64,000 nucleotides of DNA from CAZBAF01 sp964490245 (GCA_964490245.1 CAZBAF010000001.1:62001-126000); one strand, 5' to 3'; counted from the stretch's first letter, positions 21,745 through 30,589 are shown. Notes: a model not told the origin generated them from the letters alone. Numbers and translations are program-made.

Positions 21745-21958
21745 GCGTATAGATCGTGTGCCGGTACCGGCTCTGCCTTCAGTATAGCCAGGGGCTATCA
21801 CAAAAACCAGGGCGGAGATTTTTTATCAGTGTTAAGTTATTAGTGGTTAGTGTTTAGGGGTGCGGAGAAGAAAGCTAACAGTAGCTAGTCGTTAATAAGA
21901 GCGGCAGCAGCCATCGTTTCTGATAAAATACCAAACCATAAGTAAGCAGGGGCGAACT

Positions 21959-22378
21959 ATGGACGAAAAACAGCAAATCACCGTATCGGCAACTATTCAG
22001 GCTCCAGCAGAGAGGGTCTGGGAATATTATGTAACACCCGAGCACCTGACAAGGTGGAATAACGCCTCAGATGACTGGCACACCACCAACGCTACCAGCG
22101 ATCTGCGCGTTGGCGGCGAGTTCAAATATCGCATGGAGGCAAAAGACGGCTCTGAAGGTTTTGATTTTGGCGGCACCTACACAAAGGTCGAACCGCCGCG
22201 ACTGCTTGCCTATACGCTCGGGGACGGACGCACGGTTAACATAACTTTATCACCGGAAGGGGATGCGACACAGGTAGCCGTCACTTTTGATACCGAAACA
22301 TTCAACACACCCGAAGTACAGCGTCAAGGCTGGCAGGCAATCCTGGATAACTTCAAAAAGTACGTTGAGAAAAACTAA
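21959..22378 (+). CDS. SRPBCC/AHSA1 (activator of Hsp90 ATPase-like) protein
   Basis: A 139-aa START-like protein with a hydrophobic ligand cavity. It shows the family's 'ATIQAPAERVWEYYVTPEHLTRW' helix-grip start, 'DLRVGGEFKYRMEAKDGSEG', 'GTYTKVEPPRLLAYT' and the C-terminal helix 'QGWQAILDNFKKYVE'. Bacterial members are poorly understood; some bind lipids or act with ArsR regulators, none of which is next to it here. The ATG follows GGGGCGAACT, a weak SD. Confidence 0.86.
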   Translation: MDEKQQITVSATIQAPAERVWEYYVTPEHLTRWNNASDDWHTTNATSDLRVGGEFKYRMEAKDGSEGFDFGGTYTKVEPPRLLAYTLGDGRTVNITLSPEGDATQVAVTFDTETFNTPEVQRQGWQAILDNFKKYVEKN

Positions 22379-22506
22379 CTAAGGCTAAGATCGTCATGAC
22401 TAAAAGAGGGCAAGCAGCTCATCGTCCTGGACTGGAATTAGTACGATCCCAAATTTGATTGATCGTGTCTTTGCTTGCTATCTTGCGTGCATAAGGGAGG
22501 CGAGAG

Positions 22507-22788
22507 ATGGCTGCAGAAGAACAATTTGCATGTTCTGATTCTACATTAAGGCTACCGATTGATGCGGGCGCTGAACCTATGGATTACATAAAACAGTGCA
22601 AAAATAGATATGAAAATCCTGGTGGTTCATGCCGCTTCGCCCAGGCAGCACTTCGTGATAGCGCGTCGCTGGAGCATATTGTTCAGGACTGCCCGGCGTT
22701 CATGAAAAAAATGCATGCTCAAGGCGCACCTACAGAGATAAAATGTGCCATCCAACTTATAGGGTTCGCTAGCGCAACAAACGACTAA
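22507..22788 (+). CDS. Hypothetical protein with five cysteines
   Basis: A 93-aa soluble protein I do not recognise. Cysteines occur in 'QFACSDS', 'KQCKNRY', 'GSCRFAQ', 'QDCPAFM' and 'IKCAIQ', which may bind a metal or form disulfides. The SD is strong (AAGGGAGG, 5 nt before ATG). A structured RNA candidate follows it. Confidence 0.6.
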   Translation: MAAEEQFACSDSTLRLPIDAGAEPMDYIKQCKNRYENPGGSCRFAQAALRDSASLEHIVQDCPAFMKKMHAQGAPTEIKCAIQLIGFASATND

Positions 22789-22836
22789 GCTCACTTGATG
22801 CTGTAAGGTAATCAGTCAACTTATATAATTCATCGT

Positions 22837-23006
22837 TTAAGTTCGTCTGTTCACGGCCGCATTCATGAACTTACAGTTCGTGGGCATCGGCTTTTGGCTT
22901 GAGCAGATGTCAAGCAGACGCTTTTAGGCAAAGCTCAACCCGAGTCTCTTGACACACTTTCCTACGCCCCACTTGGCGGACCAGGAAAGTGTGTCGGCCA
23001 AAAGCC
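22837..23006 (+). ncRNA. Structured RNA candidate (three-way junction plus 13-bp hairpin)
   Basis: A TATAAT box (22824-22829) would start a transcript near 22837. From 22844 to 22920 it can fold as a closed three-way junction: CGTCTG/CAGACG closing stem, CATGAAC/GTTCGTG arm, and CTTGA/TCAAG arm. A second hairpin has perfect 13-bp arms (22951-22963 and 22983-22995) and an inner CGCC/GGCG. An outer pair (22889-22898 with 22997-23006, 10 bp, perfect) can link both parts, giving a pseudoknot-like or alternative fold. It does not match tmRNA, RNase P or SRP RNA consensus that I know. It could be a stand-alone RNA or a switch ahead of rpsL. Confidence 0.55.
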
Positions 23007-23076
23007 TAATAATCAGGACTTTACCGAAATATCCTAATAAAAAATAAAGCCCCTCACTTTTCATAAAGCCTATATC

Positions 23077-23105
23077 TTGCTTCAGATAACCATATCTGTT
23101 AAAAT
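23077..23105 (+). promoter_or_regulatory. Promoter of the rpsL-rpsG-fusA operon
   Basis: TTGCTT (23077-23082), 17 nt, TAAAAT (23100-23105). The leader before rpsL carries a small CTGGC/GCCAG hairpin around 23146-23161. Confidence 0.6.
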
Positions 23106-23202
23106 ACCTACTGGCATTAACGAGTTTAATTCAGCAATCTAGGGGAGGCTGGCTGCTGCCAGATTAACTCTTCTCGACAACGATTTAAAGAAAGGAATCA
23201 CA

Positions 23203-23616
23203 TTGCCTACAATTAACCAACTCGTCCGTAAGCCGCGCAAGTCTGCCAGCTCCAAGAGCAAAAGCCCTGCGCTGCATAAAGTGACGAACAACCTCAAGAC
23301 CAAGTCATACGAAAAACCATCGCCTTTTAAGCGCGGTGTTTGTATCAAGGTCACAACCAAAACACCAAAGAAGCCAAACTCAGCGCTTCGTAAAGTTGCC
23401 CGTGTCCGTCTGAATAACGGCCATGAAGTCTGGGCCTACATCGGTGGCGAAGGTCATAACCTGCAGGAACACGCAGTCGTTATGATCCGCGGTGGCCGCG
23501 TGCCGGATCTTCCCGGTGTGCGTTACCACATTGTCCGTGGCGCGCTCGACCTCCAGGGTGTTGCCAACCGTAAGCGTGGCCGCAGCAAGTACGGCACCAA
23601 GAAGGATGGTAAGTAG
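23203..23616 (+). CDS. rpsL: 30S ribosomal protein S12
   Basis: S12 sits at the decoding centre of the small subunit. The 137-aa protein shows the invariant 'TINQLVRKPR', 'KKPNSALRKVARV' and 'HNLQEHAVVMIRGGRVPDLPGVRYH' segments. The lysine positions at which streptomycin-resistance mutations occur appear wild type (KKPNS). The start is TTG, preceded by AAAGGAA. It is the first gene of the str-type operon. Confidence 0.97.
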   Translation: MPTINQLVRKPRKSASSKSKSPALHKVTNNLKTKSYEKPSPFKRGVCIKVTTKTPKKPNSALRKVARVRLNNGHEVWAYIGGEGHNLQEHAVVMIRGGRVPDLPGVRYHIVRGALDLQGVANRKRGRSKYGTKKDGK

Positions 23617-23621
23617 TCACT

Positions 23622-23762
23622 ATGTATCATTTACCCTTTACCAATTGCCATTTACCAATTAATTTGCATTTGCCATTTATCAAAACCGCGACCCCGTCGC
23701 TGCCACAATTGAAAACTGAAAATTGTGAATTGAAAATTGCAAGTCCCAGAGGAGTTGCCTAA
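23622..23762 (+). CDS. Bridging ORF between rpsL and rpsG (46 aa)
   Basis: The 145-nt spacer is made of a degenerate tandem pattern on the theme ATTTACC/AATTGCC, followed by AATTGAAAA-type repeats. In spite of that simple make-up it is open in one frame from ATG 23622 (5 nt after the rpsL stop) to a TAA that shares a base with the rpsG ATG (TAATG). The peptide (His, Leu, Pro, Asn-rich) looks non-functional. The end of the frame provides the SD (AGAGGAG) of rpsG. I list it as a translated spacer, not as a gene with a known product. Confidence 0.35.
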   Translation: MYHLPFTNCHLPINLHLPFIKTATPSLPQLKTENCELKIASPRGVA

Positions 23763-24238
23763 TGCCTCGTAAAGTAACCAAAGCCCTCGTCCGCGAGGCC
23801 GCACCGGATCGTGTATATAACAGCCAGCAGGTAACTCGTGTTATTAACCGCGTCATGCGTGATGGTAAAAAGCAAGTTGCCGAACGCCTTGTGTACAAGG
23901 GCATAGAGAAAGCCGCCAAGAAGGTAAAAAGCGATAATCCGCTGGAAGTCTTTGAAAAGGCTATGAACAACATCAAGCCGCATCTTGAGACCCGCTCCCG
24001 TCGTGTCGGTGGCGCAAACTACCAGATTCCGTTTGAGGTCAAGGGCCAGCGCCAGCACCACCTGATGACCATGTGGTTTGTGCAGGCTGCACGCTCACGC
24101 AAGGGCATGAGCATGGAAGACCGCATCGCACAAGAAATCGTCGACGCCTTCAACAACACCGGCGCAGCCGTCAAGAAGCGTGAAGACGTCCACAAGATGG
24201 CCGAATCTAACCGTGCCTTCGCACACTTCGCGAGATAG
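23762..24238 (+). CDS. rpsG: 30S ribosomal protein S7
   Basis: S7 nucleates assembly of the 30S head. The 158-aa protein has the usual 'PRKV...DRVYNSQQVTRVINRVMRDGKK', 'NIKPHLETRSRRVGGANYQIPFEV' and 'KKREDVHKMAESNRAFAHFA' segments. It follows the bridging ORF and is followed 3 nt later by an extra ORF before fusA. Confidence 0.97.
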   Translation: MPRKVTKALVREAAPDRVYNSQQVTRVINRVMRDGKKQVAERLVYKGIEKAAKKVKSDNPLEVFEKAMNNIKPHLETRSRRVGGANYQIPFEVKGQRQHHLMTMWFVQAARSRKGMSMEDRIAQEIVDAFNNTGAAVKKREDVHKMAESNRAFAHFAR

Positions 24239-24241
24239 ACA

Positions 24242-24658
24242 ATGCCTGATCTGTGCTCCGGCTGCCCGCTACCCCGTGTCATCGAAGAGATTAAGGACGC
24301 AGCCGAAACACAGGAACAAAAAATTGTTGTCGGATTCTTAGAGTTACTAAGAACAGTCTATGAAAATGGCGATCCGGACTCTTATACGGGGCCTAAGACA
24401 GAAGAGCACCTTGAGGAATTGGCATGTGTTAAAATCACCGAATGCTGTCAAGAAGAGGCGCAGCTGGACAACATAGACCCTTTCATCATTGCAATGGAAG
24501 GCCTTGTCACCACAAAAAGGCTGACCGTAACAGGTTCCAGTAAAGATGGCGCCGCCCGGGAGAGAATAGCGTACGAGACCCTTGTAAGCGGTCAACTGGT
24601 AGAGACATATGAATATTTTGAAATCCCCGAGAAACAAGATGATGGCAACGATGGATAA
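24242..24658 (+). CDS. Hypothetical acidic Cys-containing protein within the str operon
   Basis: A 138-aa acidic protein inserted between rpsG and fusA; I do not recognise it. It begins with a 'CSGCPLP' motif and has 'CVKITECC' near residue 62, which suggests metal or redox function. The middle is helical and the end is rich in Glu and Asp. Its ATG lies 3 nt after the S7 stop with no SD, so it depends on coupling. Position in a translation operon hints at a translation-linked role, but this is inference. Confidence 0.6.
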   Translation: MPDLCSGCPLPRVIEEIKDAAETQEQKIVVGFLELLRTVYENGDPDSYTGPKTEEHLEELACVKITECCQEEAQLDNIDPFIIAMEGLVTTKRLTVTGSSKDGAARERIAYETLVSGQLVETYEYFEIPEKQDDGNDG

Positions 24659-24728
24659 AAAGGCAAGTGTAGCATGGGGGCATATTACCCTGATGCGCTT
24701 CAGTAACTAAGCAACTAAGAGGATAGAA

Positions 24729-26813
24729 ATGGCACAAAAAAGAGCAGAGATGAAAAACATCCGCAACTTGGGTATCATCGCCCACATCGACGCGGGTAAG
24801 ACAACCACGACCGAAGGTATTCTGTACCGCACGGGCATTAACCACAAAATCGGCACCACCCATGAGGGCGAATCCACAACTGACTGGATGGCTCAGGAGC
24901 GTGAGCGCGGTATTACCATCGTAGCCGCGTCGGTTACCTGTTTCTGGAAAGGCCACCAGATCAACATTATTGACACCCCTGGCCACATTGACTTTACCGT
25001 TGAGGTAGAGCGCTCGCTGCGTGTTCTGGACGGCGCCTGTGTTGTCTTTGACGGCAAGATGGGTGTAGAGTCCCAGTCAGAAACCGTCTGGCGCCAGGCC
25101 GACAAGTACGGTGTGCCGCGTATCTGTTTTATCAACAAGATTAACCAGACCGGTGGCGACTTCTACAAATCACTCGACAGCATTCACAACCGCTTGAGCA
25201 AGCGCGCTTTCCCGGTGCATCTGCCAATCGGGTTTGAGCAAAGCGTTAACGGCGTAGTCGATCTGGTCGAGATGAAGGCTTACACCTACACCGACTTCCA
25301 CGATCACGAACTGGTCGAGGGCGAAATCCCCGCCGACATGATGGACCAGGTCAAGAAATACCGCAGCTTACTGATCGAGAACGCCGTCGCAGAAGACGAA
25401 GCCATGCTTGAGAAGTACTTTGAGGTTGGTGAAGAGGGCTTAAGCGTTGAGGAAATCAAGCAAGCTATTCGCAGCGCCGTGCTGACCGGCCGCTTCTTTG
25501 CGGTTACCGGCGGTGACGGTCGCGGTGTTATTGTTGAGAAAGTCCTGGACATGGTGACTGATTATCTGCCAAGTCCGCTGGATATCGGTTCCACCTGGGG
25601 CACACACCCCAAAACCGGCGAACAGATCGAACGCAAAGCCAGCGAGAGCGAGCCGTTCGCCAGCCTTGCCTTCAAGATCACAACCGACCCGTTTGTCGGT
25701 AAGCTGGCTTATTTCCGCGTCTATTCGGGCAAAATCACAGCCGGATCATACGTTCTTAACGCCTCAACCGGCGAAAAAGAGCGTGTCGGCCGTATTGTCC
25801 GCCTGCATGCAGACAAGCGCGATGAGGTCACTGAGGTGGGCGCTGGCGACATTGCCGCTATTGTCGGCCTTAAAGCCACTACAACCGGCCATACTCTGGC
25901 TGACCCCAACAACCCGATAGTGCTTGAAAGCATTTCATTCCCCGAGCCGCCGGTGTCGATTGCCATCGAGCCAAAGACCAAGTCAGACCAGGAAAAAATG
26001 TCCCTGGCCCTGCAGCGTCTGGCCGAAGAAGACCCGACTTTCCGCATTAAAGTAGACGACGAGACCGGCCAGACCGTTATTTCTGGAATGGGTGAGTTAC
26101 ACCTGGAGATTCTGGTCGACCGCATGAAGCGCGAGTTTAATGTCGAGGCCAACATCGGTGCACCGCAGGTTGCCTACCGTGAAACGATCAAGAAGTCCGA
26201 TGTCGAAGCACAGGGCAAGTTTATCCGCCAGAGCGGTGGACGCGGCCAGTACGGTGACGCATGGGTGCGCATCAGCCCGAACGAGCAAGGCAAGGGCTTT
26301 GAGTTCATCAACAGCATCAAGGGCGGCGTTATCCCCGGCGAGTACATCAAGCCGGTAGAAGAAGGCGTCAAAGAAGCCATGACCACCGGTGTGGTTGCCG
26401 GCTATCCGGTTGTGGACGTCAAGGTAGAGCTGTATGACGGCAGTTACCACGATGTTGACTCCAGTGAAATGGCCTTTAAGATTGCCGGTTCGATGGCCTT
26501 TAACGAAGCCATGAAAAAGGCAGGACCGGTTCTGCTGGAGCCTGTCATGAAAGTTGTCGTGGTGACCCCCGAAGAGTTTATGGGTGACGTCATTGGCGAC
26601 CTCAACAGCAAGCGCGGCCGGATTGAGTCCATGGAAGATCTGCAGGCAGGCATTAAAGAAATTACTGCCTACGTACCGCTGGGCGAGATGTTCGGTTACA
26701 CCACCAGCCTGCGCAGCGCCACTAAGGGCCGTGCCAGCAGCAGTATGGAGCTGGACCACTATGCCGAGGTGCCGGGCAACGTTGCCGAAGCAATTGCCTC
26801 AAAGCGCACCTAG
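24729..26813 (+). CDS. fusA: Elongation factor G
   Basis: EF-G is the GTPase that drives translocation. The 694-aa protein has the P-loop 'AHIDAGKTT' (18-26), switch II 'DTPGHIDFT' and 'INKINQTGGD', then domains II-V in the normal order, ending with the 'YTTSLRSATKGRASSSMELDHY' C-terminal region. SD is AAGAGGA. A strong terminator follows. Confidence 0.97.
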   Translation: MAQKRAEMKNIRNLGIIAHIDAGKTTTTEGILYRTGINHKIGTTHEGESTTDWMAQERERGITIVAASVTCFWKGHQINIIDTPGHIDFTVEVERSLRVLDGACVVFDGKMGVESQSETVWRQADKYGVPRICFINKINQTGGDFYKSLDSIHNRLSKRAFPVHLPIGFEQSVNGVVDLVEMKAYTYTDFHDHELVEGEIPADMMDQVKKYRSLLIENAVAEDEAMLEKYFEVGEEGLSVEEIKQAIRSAVLTGRFFAVTGGDGRGVIVEKVLDMVTDYLPSPLDIGSTWGTHPKTGEQIERKASESEPFASLAFKITTDPFVGKLAYFRVYSGKITAGSYVLNASTGEKERVGRIVRLHADKRDEVTEVGAGDIAAIVGLKATTTGHTLADPNNPIVLESISFPEPPVSIAIEPKTKSDQEKMSLALQRLAEEDPTFRIKVDDETGQTVISGMGELHLEILVDRMKREFNVEANIGAPQVAYRETIKKSDVEAQGKFIRQSGGRGQYGDAWVRISPNEQGKGFEFINSIKGGVIPGEYIKPVEEGVKEAMTTGVVAGYPVVDVKVELYDGSYHDVDSSEMAFKIAGSMAFNEAMKKAGPVLLEPVMKVVVVTPEEFMGDVIGDLNSKRGRIESMEDLQAGIKEITAYVPLGEMFGYTTSLRSATKGRASSSMELDHYAEVPGNVAEAIASKRT

Positions 26814-26836
26814 TCAGCCGCTTTGCACAGCACCCT

Positions 26837-26863
26837 AAAAAGGCCCGGCTCCCGGGCCTTTTG
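26837..26863 (+). terminator. Intrinsic terminator of the str operon
   Basis: GGCCCGG (26842-26848), short CT-containing loop, CCGGGCC (26852-26858), flanked by A and T runs. Confidence 0.88.
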
Positions 26864-26883
26864 CATGTACCGTGCGCAAGCTT

Positions 26884-26912
26884 TTGCAATCTGTAAATAG
26901 ACGTCCTATACT
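26884..26912 (+). promoter_or_regulatory. Promoter TTGCAA-17-TATACT
   Basis: TTGCAA (26884-26889), 17 nt, TATACT (26907-26912), with the ATG of the membrane protein 10 nt later. Confidence 0.6.
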
Positions 26913-26922
26913 TAGCTGGAAG

Positions 26923-27555
26923 ATGGCTGATTTTCCCGAACAGCAAAACCAGGATTCAAAACGCCTCAAAAGAGCATTCATACCGTCACCGCTTGAAATA
27001 GCCGTGCTTATGATAGGCAGTTTTTTGTTTTTGGTGGCAGTCAACAGCCTGCCGGCCTTTCGCAGCGTCGACGGCGCTAATTATGAGCTGGTCATTGGCT
27101 ACATTCAGGACGTGGCCGAAAAACTGCTTGCCCCTGTTAATAACCAACAGGGCTCTACGGTGCTGACAGTACTCTTCTGGATGGTCATCGGCATGGCAGT
27201 GTACTTTAGCTTATGGATCATTAACGGCCTGATCACTTCATACCGCAGTGATGTCACCCGCACAAAGGGCATGATTGTGCCGCGCGGCTACTCAGATAAA
27301 AAAGTCTTCCACGAAACAGTCCTAAGATTAACCGTCAGAGTGTTTTCTACGGGGCTTTTCCTGTACTGGATCTATCTTTTGTTTGCCGGGATTTTGCCTT
27401 ATGCCTCATCAACCTTTCTCAATAGCATCACCGACTTTTCTCTTAAATCCATCGGCATGGTTGTGGCCTCAACCGCTATTCTGGCCGGCTCAATATTTGT
27501 AGCTATCGTATTTACACGTTGTATTGTCTTGCGCGACCGCGTGTTTGGAAGCTAA
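26923..27555 (+). CDS. Integral membrane protein, about four TM helices
   Basis: A 210-aa membrane protein I cannot assign. After a basic start (KRLKRAFIPS) hydrophobic segments lie near residues 25-45, 85-110, 140-160 and 175-200. The start ATG 26923 is chosen because the TATACT box is 10 nt upstream. Its last 70 codons are copied, diverged, immediately downstream. Confidence 0.7.
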   Translation: MADFPEQQNQDSKRLKRAFIPSPLEIAVLMIGSFLFLVAVNSLPAFRSVDGANYELVIGYIQDVAEKLLAPVNNQQGSTVLTVLFWMVIGMAVYFSLWIINGLITSYRSDVTRTKGMIVPRGYSDKKVFHETVLRLTVRVFSTGLFLYWIYLLFAGILPYASSTFLNSITDFSLKSIGMVVASTAILAGSIFVAIVFTRCIVLRDRVFGS

Positions 27556-27582
27556 ACATATCAGCCAGCTCCAGCCTGATTG

Positions 27583-27798
27583 TACTTTTCGGCTGGCATG
27601 TTTTTGTACTGGCTCTATATGTTATTGGCTGGTATTCTGCCGTATGCCTCGATCACTTTTTTGGAGAGCATTACGCATTTCTCATTAAAGCCTGTTAGTA
27701 TGGTGGCCATGTCCACAGGCATACTGGCGGGCTCTCTCTTTGTGGCTATGGTGTTTGCCCGCTGCATTGTGTTACGGGTGCGGGTTTTCGGCGGTTGA
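27583..27798 (+). pseudogene. Tandem partial copy of the preceding membrane gene's 3' end
   Basis: The frame from about 27583 to TGA 27798 repeats the C-terminal 70 residues of the gene just upstream. Compare 'FLYWIYLLFAGILPYASSTF' with 'FLYWLYMLLAGILPYASITF', and the ends CIVLRDRVFGS and CIVLRVRVFGG. The 5' two thirds are missing, so this is a remnant of a tandem duplication or of a recombination event. A TTG at 27580 or ATG at 27598 could still start it as a two-helix mini-protein. Confidence 0.7.
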
Positions 27799-27862
27799 CC
27801 TTTCCGGCTTGCTGACGGTCAGACCATGCCCTATACTGTCTGTCAATGCAAATGGAGGAAGT

Positions 27863-28423
27863 ATGGCGGAAACAATACGACAGGTGAACACACAGGATAT
27901 AGCATCCCTGGCAATAGAGATGCTAAGAGGCAATGAGGCGGCGCAGACAGCCCTGGCTCTGCGCGAGACTGCACTGGCGTTGGGTCATGAGGAGGACGTT
28001 GTCGATGATTTTCTACGGGAAGCCAACCCCTATAGAAGCCTTGCCCTGATGACAATTTCGGCACCGCAACCATTACAAACCAGATTTGACATCCTTCAGC
28101 GTACATCTCAGACAATCGACCAGGACATAACTGTACGCCACACAGGTAGAAAACTGATTCTCCGTACAATAGCAGATGAGCAAAAAATGGTCTGGAGATT
28201 TGATCCGGCCGGTGTCGCCGGCGCCAGATATCTTGACCAGCTTTACGAACTGGAGGTGGCATGCCGCAGATACCTGCAGCGTCCGACTGACAGTATGTGG
28301 ATAGAAAAGAAGGCATTTGTGCTCAGGTCGTTCGTCGGCCACGACTTCATAAGAAATATCTACGAAATAGAACGTGCGGTAGGTTCGGAGCAACACGCCC
28401 GTAACACTTTGCAAACTTCTTAG
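27863..28423 (+). CDS. Hypothetical protein, helical
   Basis: A 186-aa soluble protein of unknown function with 'FVLRSFVGHDFIRNIYEIERA' near the end. ATG 27863 has a strong SD (GGAGGAAGT). A TATACT box (about 27832) is about 30 nt upstream, so it seems to be transcribed alone. No domain recognised. Confidence 0.6.
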   Translation: MAETIRQVNTQDIASLAIEMLRGNEAAQTALALRETALALGHEEDVVDDFLREANPYRSLALMTISAPQPLQTRFDILQRTSQTIDQDITVRHTGRKLILRTIADEQKMVWRFDPAGVAGARYLDQLYELEVACRRYLQRPTDSMWIEKKAFVLRSFVGHDFIRNIYEIERAVGSEQHARNTLQTS

Positions 28424-28553
28424 GATTCTGCTACCATGTACTGGTAACTCGCGTGAGGGCTTTGCTGTTGGTGTACCTTTGGTCATACAAGAGCAATATG
28501 GATCGCGAAACAATTATAGAACTATCAACTAACAAAACAGGAGAAATCCATTT

Positions 28554-29735
28554 ATGGCTGACTTCGACAGAAGTAAACCTCACGTAAACGTTGGTACAAT
28601 GGGTCACGTTGACCACGGTAAGACCACGTTAACTGCTGCAATCACCGCAGTGCTCGCCAAAAAGCTTCCAAGCGATGTAAACAAAGCTGTCAATTACGAC
28701 GAAATCGACAAAGCCCCGGAAGAAAAGGCCCGCGGTATTACCATCGCGACCTCGCACCAGGAGTACGAGAGCGAAAAGCGCCACTACGCGCACGTTGACA
28801 TGCCAGGACATGCCGACTACGTCAAGAACATGATTACCGGTGCTGCACAGGTTGACGGTGCCATCCTGGTAGTATCTGCTGCTGACGGCCCGATGCCTCA
28901 GACCCGCGAGCACGTGCTGCTTGCCAAGCAGGTGGGCGTGCCAAAGATCCTCGTCTTCATGAACAAGATGGACCTGGCCGACCCAGAACTGGTTGAACTG
29001 GTCGAAATGGACATCCGTGAACTGCTGGCCAAGAACGACTTTGACGAGAACGCGCCAATTATTAAGGGCTCAGCTGTCAAGGCTCTCGAGGGCGACGCCG
29101 CCAACGAAGATGCCATTATGGAGCTGGTCAAGGCTATGGACGAGTACATCCCCGAGCCGCAGCGCGATCTGGACAAGCCATTTATGATGGCTATCGAAGA
29201 CGTATTCTCAATCAAGGGCCGCGGTACTGTTGCTACCGGCCGTATTGACCAGGGTATCGTCAAGGTAAACGAAGAAGTCGAAATCGTCGGTGTCCGCGAC
29301 ACCCAGAAGTCAGTTGTGACTGGTGTAGAAATGTTTAAGAAGAACCTCGATCAGGGCCAGGCCGGCGACAACGTCGGTATCCTGCTGCGCGGTATTGAGC
29401 GCGACGACATTGAGCGCGGCCAGGTTATCTGTAAGCCAGGCTCGATCACTCCGCACACCGAGTTTGAGTCAGAAGTTTACGTACTGACCAAAGAAGAAGG
29501 TGGCCGTCACACGCCGTTCTTCAAGGGCTACAAGCCTCAGTTCTATTTCCGCACCACGGACGTAACCGGTGAAGTTGAACTGCCAGCCGACAAAGAAATG
29601 GTCATGCCTGGCGACACCGTCACCTTTAAGGTTAAGCTGCTTGCTCCAATTGCTATGGAGCAGGGTCTGCGCTTCGCTATCCGCGAAGGCGGCCGCACTG
29701 TTGGCGCTGGTGTTGTCACCAAGATCAACAAGTAA
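28554..29735 (+). CDS. tuf: Elongation factor Tu
   Basis: EF-Tu delivers aminoacyl-tRNA to the ribosome. The 393-aa protein has the P-loop GHVDHGKTT (17-25), switch I 'EEKARGITIATSHQEYES', 'DMPGHADYVKNMITGAAQ', 'NKMD' and domains II and III of normal length. Unlike in E. coli it is not joined to fusA. The SD is ACAGGAGAAA. Codon choice is strongly optimised, as expected for a highly expressed gene. Confidence 0.98.
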   Translation: MADFDRSKPHVNVGTMGHVDHGKTTLTAAITAVLAKKLPSDVNKAVNYDEIDKAPEEKARGITIATSHQEYESEKRHYAHVDMPGHADYVKNMITGAAQVDGAILVVSAADGPMPQTREHVLLAKQVGVPKILVFMNKMDLADPELVELVEMDIRELLAKNDFDENAPIIKGSAVKALEGDAANEDAIMELVKAMDEYIPEPQRDLDKPFMMAIEDVFSIKGRGTVATGRIDQGIVKVNEEVEIVGVRDTQKSVVTGVEMFKKNLDQGQAGDNVGILLRGIERDDIERGQVICKPGSITPHTEFESEVYVLTKEEGGRHTPFFKGYKPQFYFRTTDVTGEVELPADKEMVMPGDTVTFKVKLLAPIAMEQGLRFAIREGGRTVGAGVVTKINK

Positions 29736-29754
29736 GCCCTAAAAAACTTTATAT

Positions 29755-29785
29755 AAAGAGCCTCGCCTATGGGGCTCTTTTATAT
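29755..29785 (+). terminator. Intrinsic terminator of tuf
   Basis: AAAGAGCC (29755-29762), loop, GGCTCTTT (29773-29780), then T-rich sequence. Confidence 0.85.
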
Positions 29786-29856
29786 TTTTATGTTCAAACT
29801 TGAGCGTACTATACAGCGGAGTTTCATTTTGCGGGTGCAGAGCTTAAAATAGAACT

Positions 29857-30162
29857 ATGAGCCTCACTAATGATGATATAAAGCAGATACGCACCATTGT
29901 GCGCGAAGAAGCGCGTACTATCGTGCGCGAAGAGCTGGATTCGGCGATCAGCACCAGAATAGAACCACGCTTTGATACGATTGAGGGCAGACTGGAAACG
30001 CTCGAGAACGATATCAAAGATATCTATGAAATGATTTCAGAGTTACAGAAGCTCACACGCCGTGTGGCTCACTTTGAGAAGTATGATTTAGAGCAAAAAA
30101 TACTAACAGCCTATAAAAACATCTTGGCAATCGCCGACGACGCCGGCATCAAACTGCCGTAA
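29857..30162 (+). CDS. Small coiled-coil protein
   Basis: A 101-aa protein that is almost wholly predicted coiled coil ('IEGRLETLENDIKDIYEMISELQKLT'). It has a near-perfect internal repeat ('RTIVREEARTIVREE') that is also repeated in the DNA. TAAAAT lies 6 nt before the ATG, so the transcript is likely leaderless. Function unknown. A similar-looking coiled-coil gene sits on the minus strand at 44164-44400. Confidence 0.7.
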   Translation: MSLTNDDIKQIRTIVREEARTIVREELDSAISTRIEPRFDTIEGRLETLENDIKDIYEMISELQKLTRRVAHFEKYDLEQKILTAYKNILAIADDAGIKLP

Positions 30163-30184
30163 ACAAACAAGGAACAACTTCGTT

Positions 30185-30589
30185 ATGAGTTACGATATCT
30201 ATATCAACAGAGGTGAATGGGGCAGCAAGATAACTATTGAGCCCCCTATTTCGGACAGTCATGCCGAGCTGCTGGCAGGCAGCCCCGAAAATCCCGTCCA
30301 TCTGAGCGACGAAGAGCGGAGTGGCCGCCGATACACAGCAACAGACCGCAGCCGGCAGGGGCTTGACCAACTTCATAGCCAAGCCGAAAGGAGGGCCCGA
30401 TCTATAGAAGCCATCCTTCGTTATGCAGGCGTGCCCGTCACCGTTCACGAAAACCACGCATACAAACAAGCGCTTTTAGAGCGGGCGCGTGCTAACGCCT
30501 GGCCGCTACGGCTGCCGCGCACGGCAGGGGCGGCCTCAGGTCCGCTTGCCGGTACAGCCGAGACCCGCCTCAGGCCCGCCACCTCGTAA
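30185..30589 (+). CDS. Hypothetical protein
   Basis: A 134-aa protein of unknown function. The first 95 residues look like a small soluble domain; the last 35 are Ala, Gly and Arg-rich and probably disordered. The ATG has AAGGAACAAC upstream and lies 22 nt after the coiled-coil gene, so the two may be co-transcribed. Confidence 0.55.
   Translation: MSYDIYINRGEWGSKITIEPPISDSHAELLAGSPENPVHLSDEERSGRRYTATDRSRQGLDQLHSQAERRARSIEAILRYAGVPVTVHENHAYKQALLERARANAWPLRLPRTAGAASGPLAGTAETRLRPATS

Noticed and set aside
22844..23006. tmRNA, RNase P RNA or SRP RNA at the structured gaps
   Set aside because: None of the known core motifs (tRNA-like ends with tag ORF, RNase P conserved regions, SRP tip loop) is present in any of the candidate RNAs.
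28462..28489. Promoter for tuf (TTGCTG ... CATACA)
   Set aside because: Both hexamers are weak and several alternatives fit equally well; not reported as a feature.
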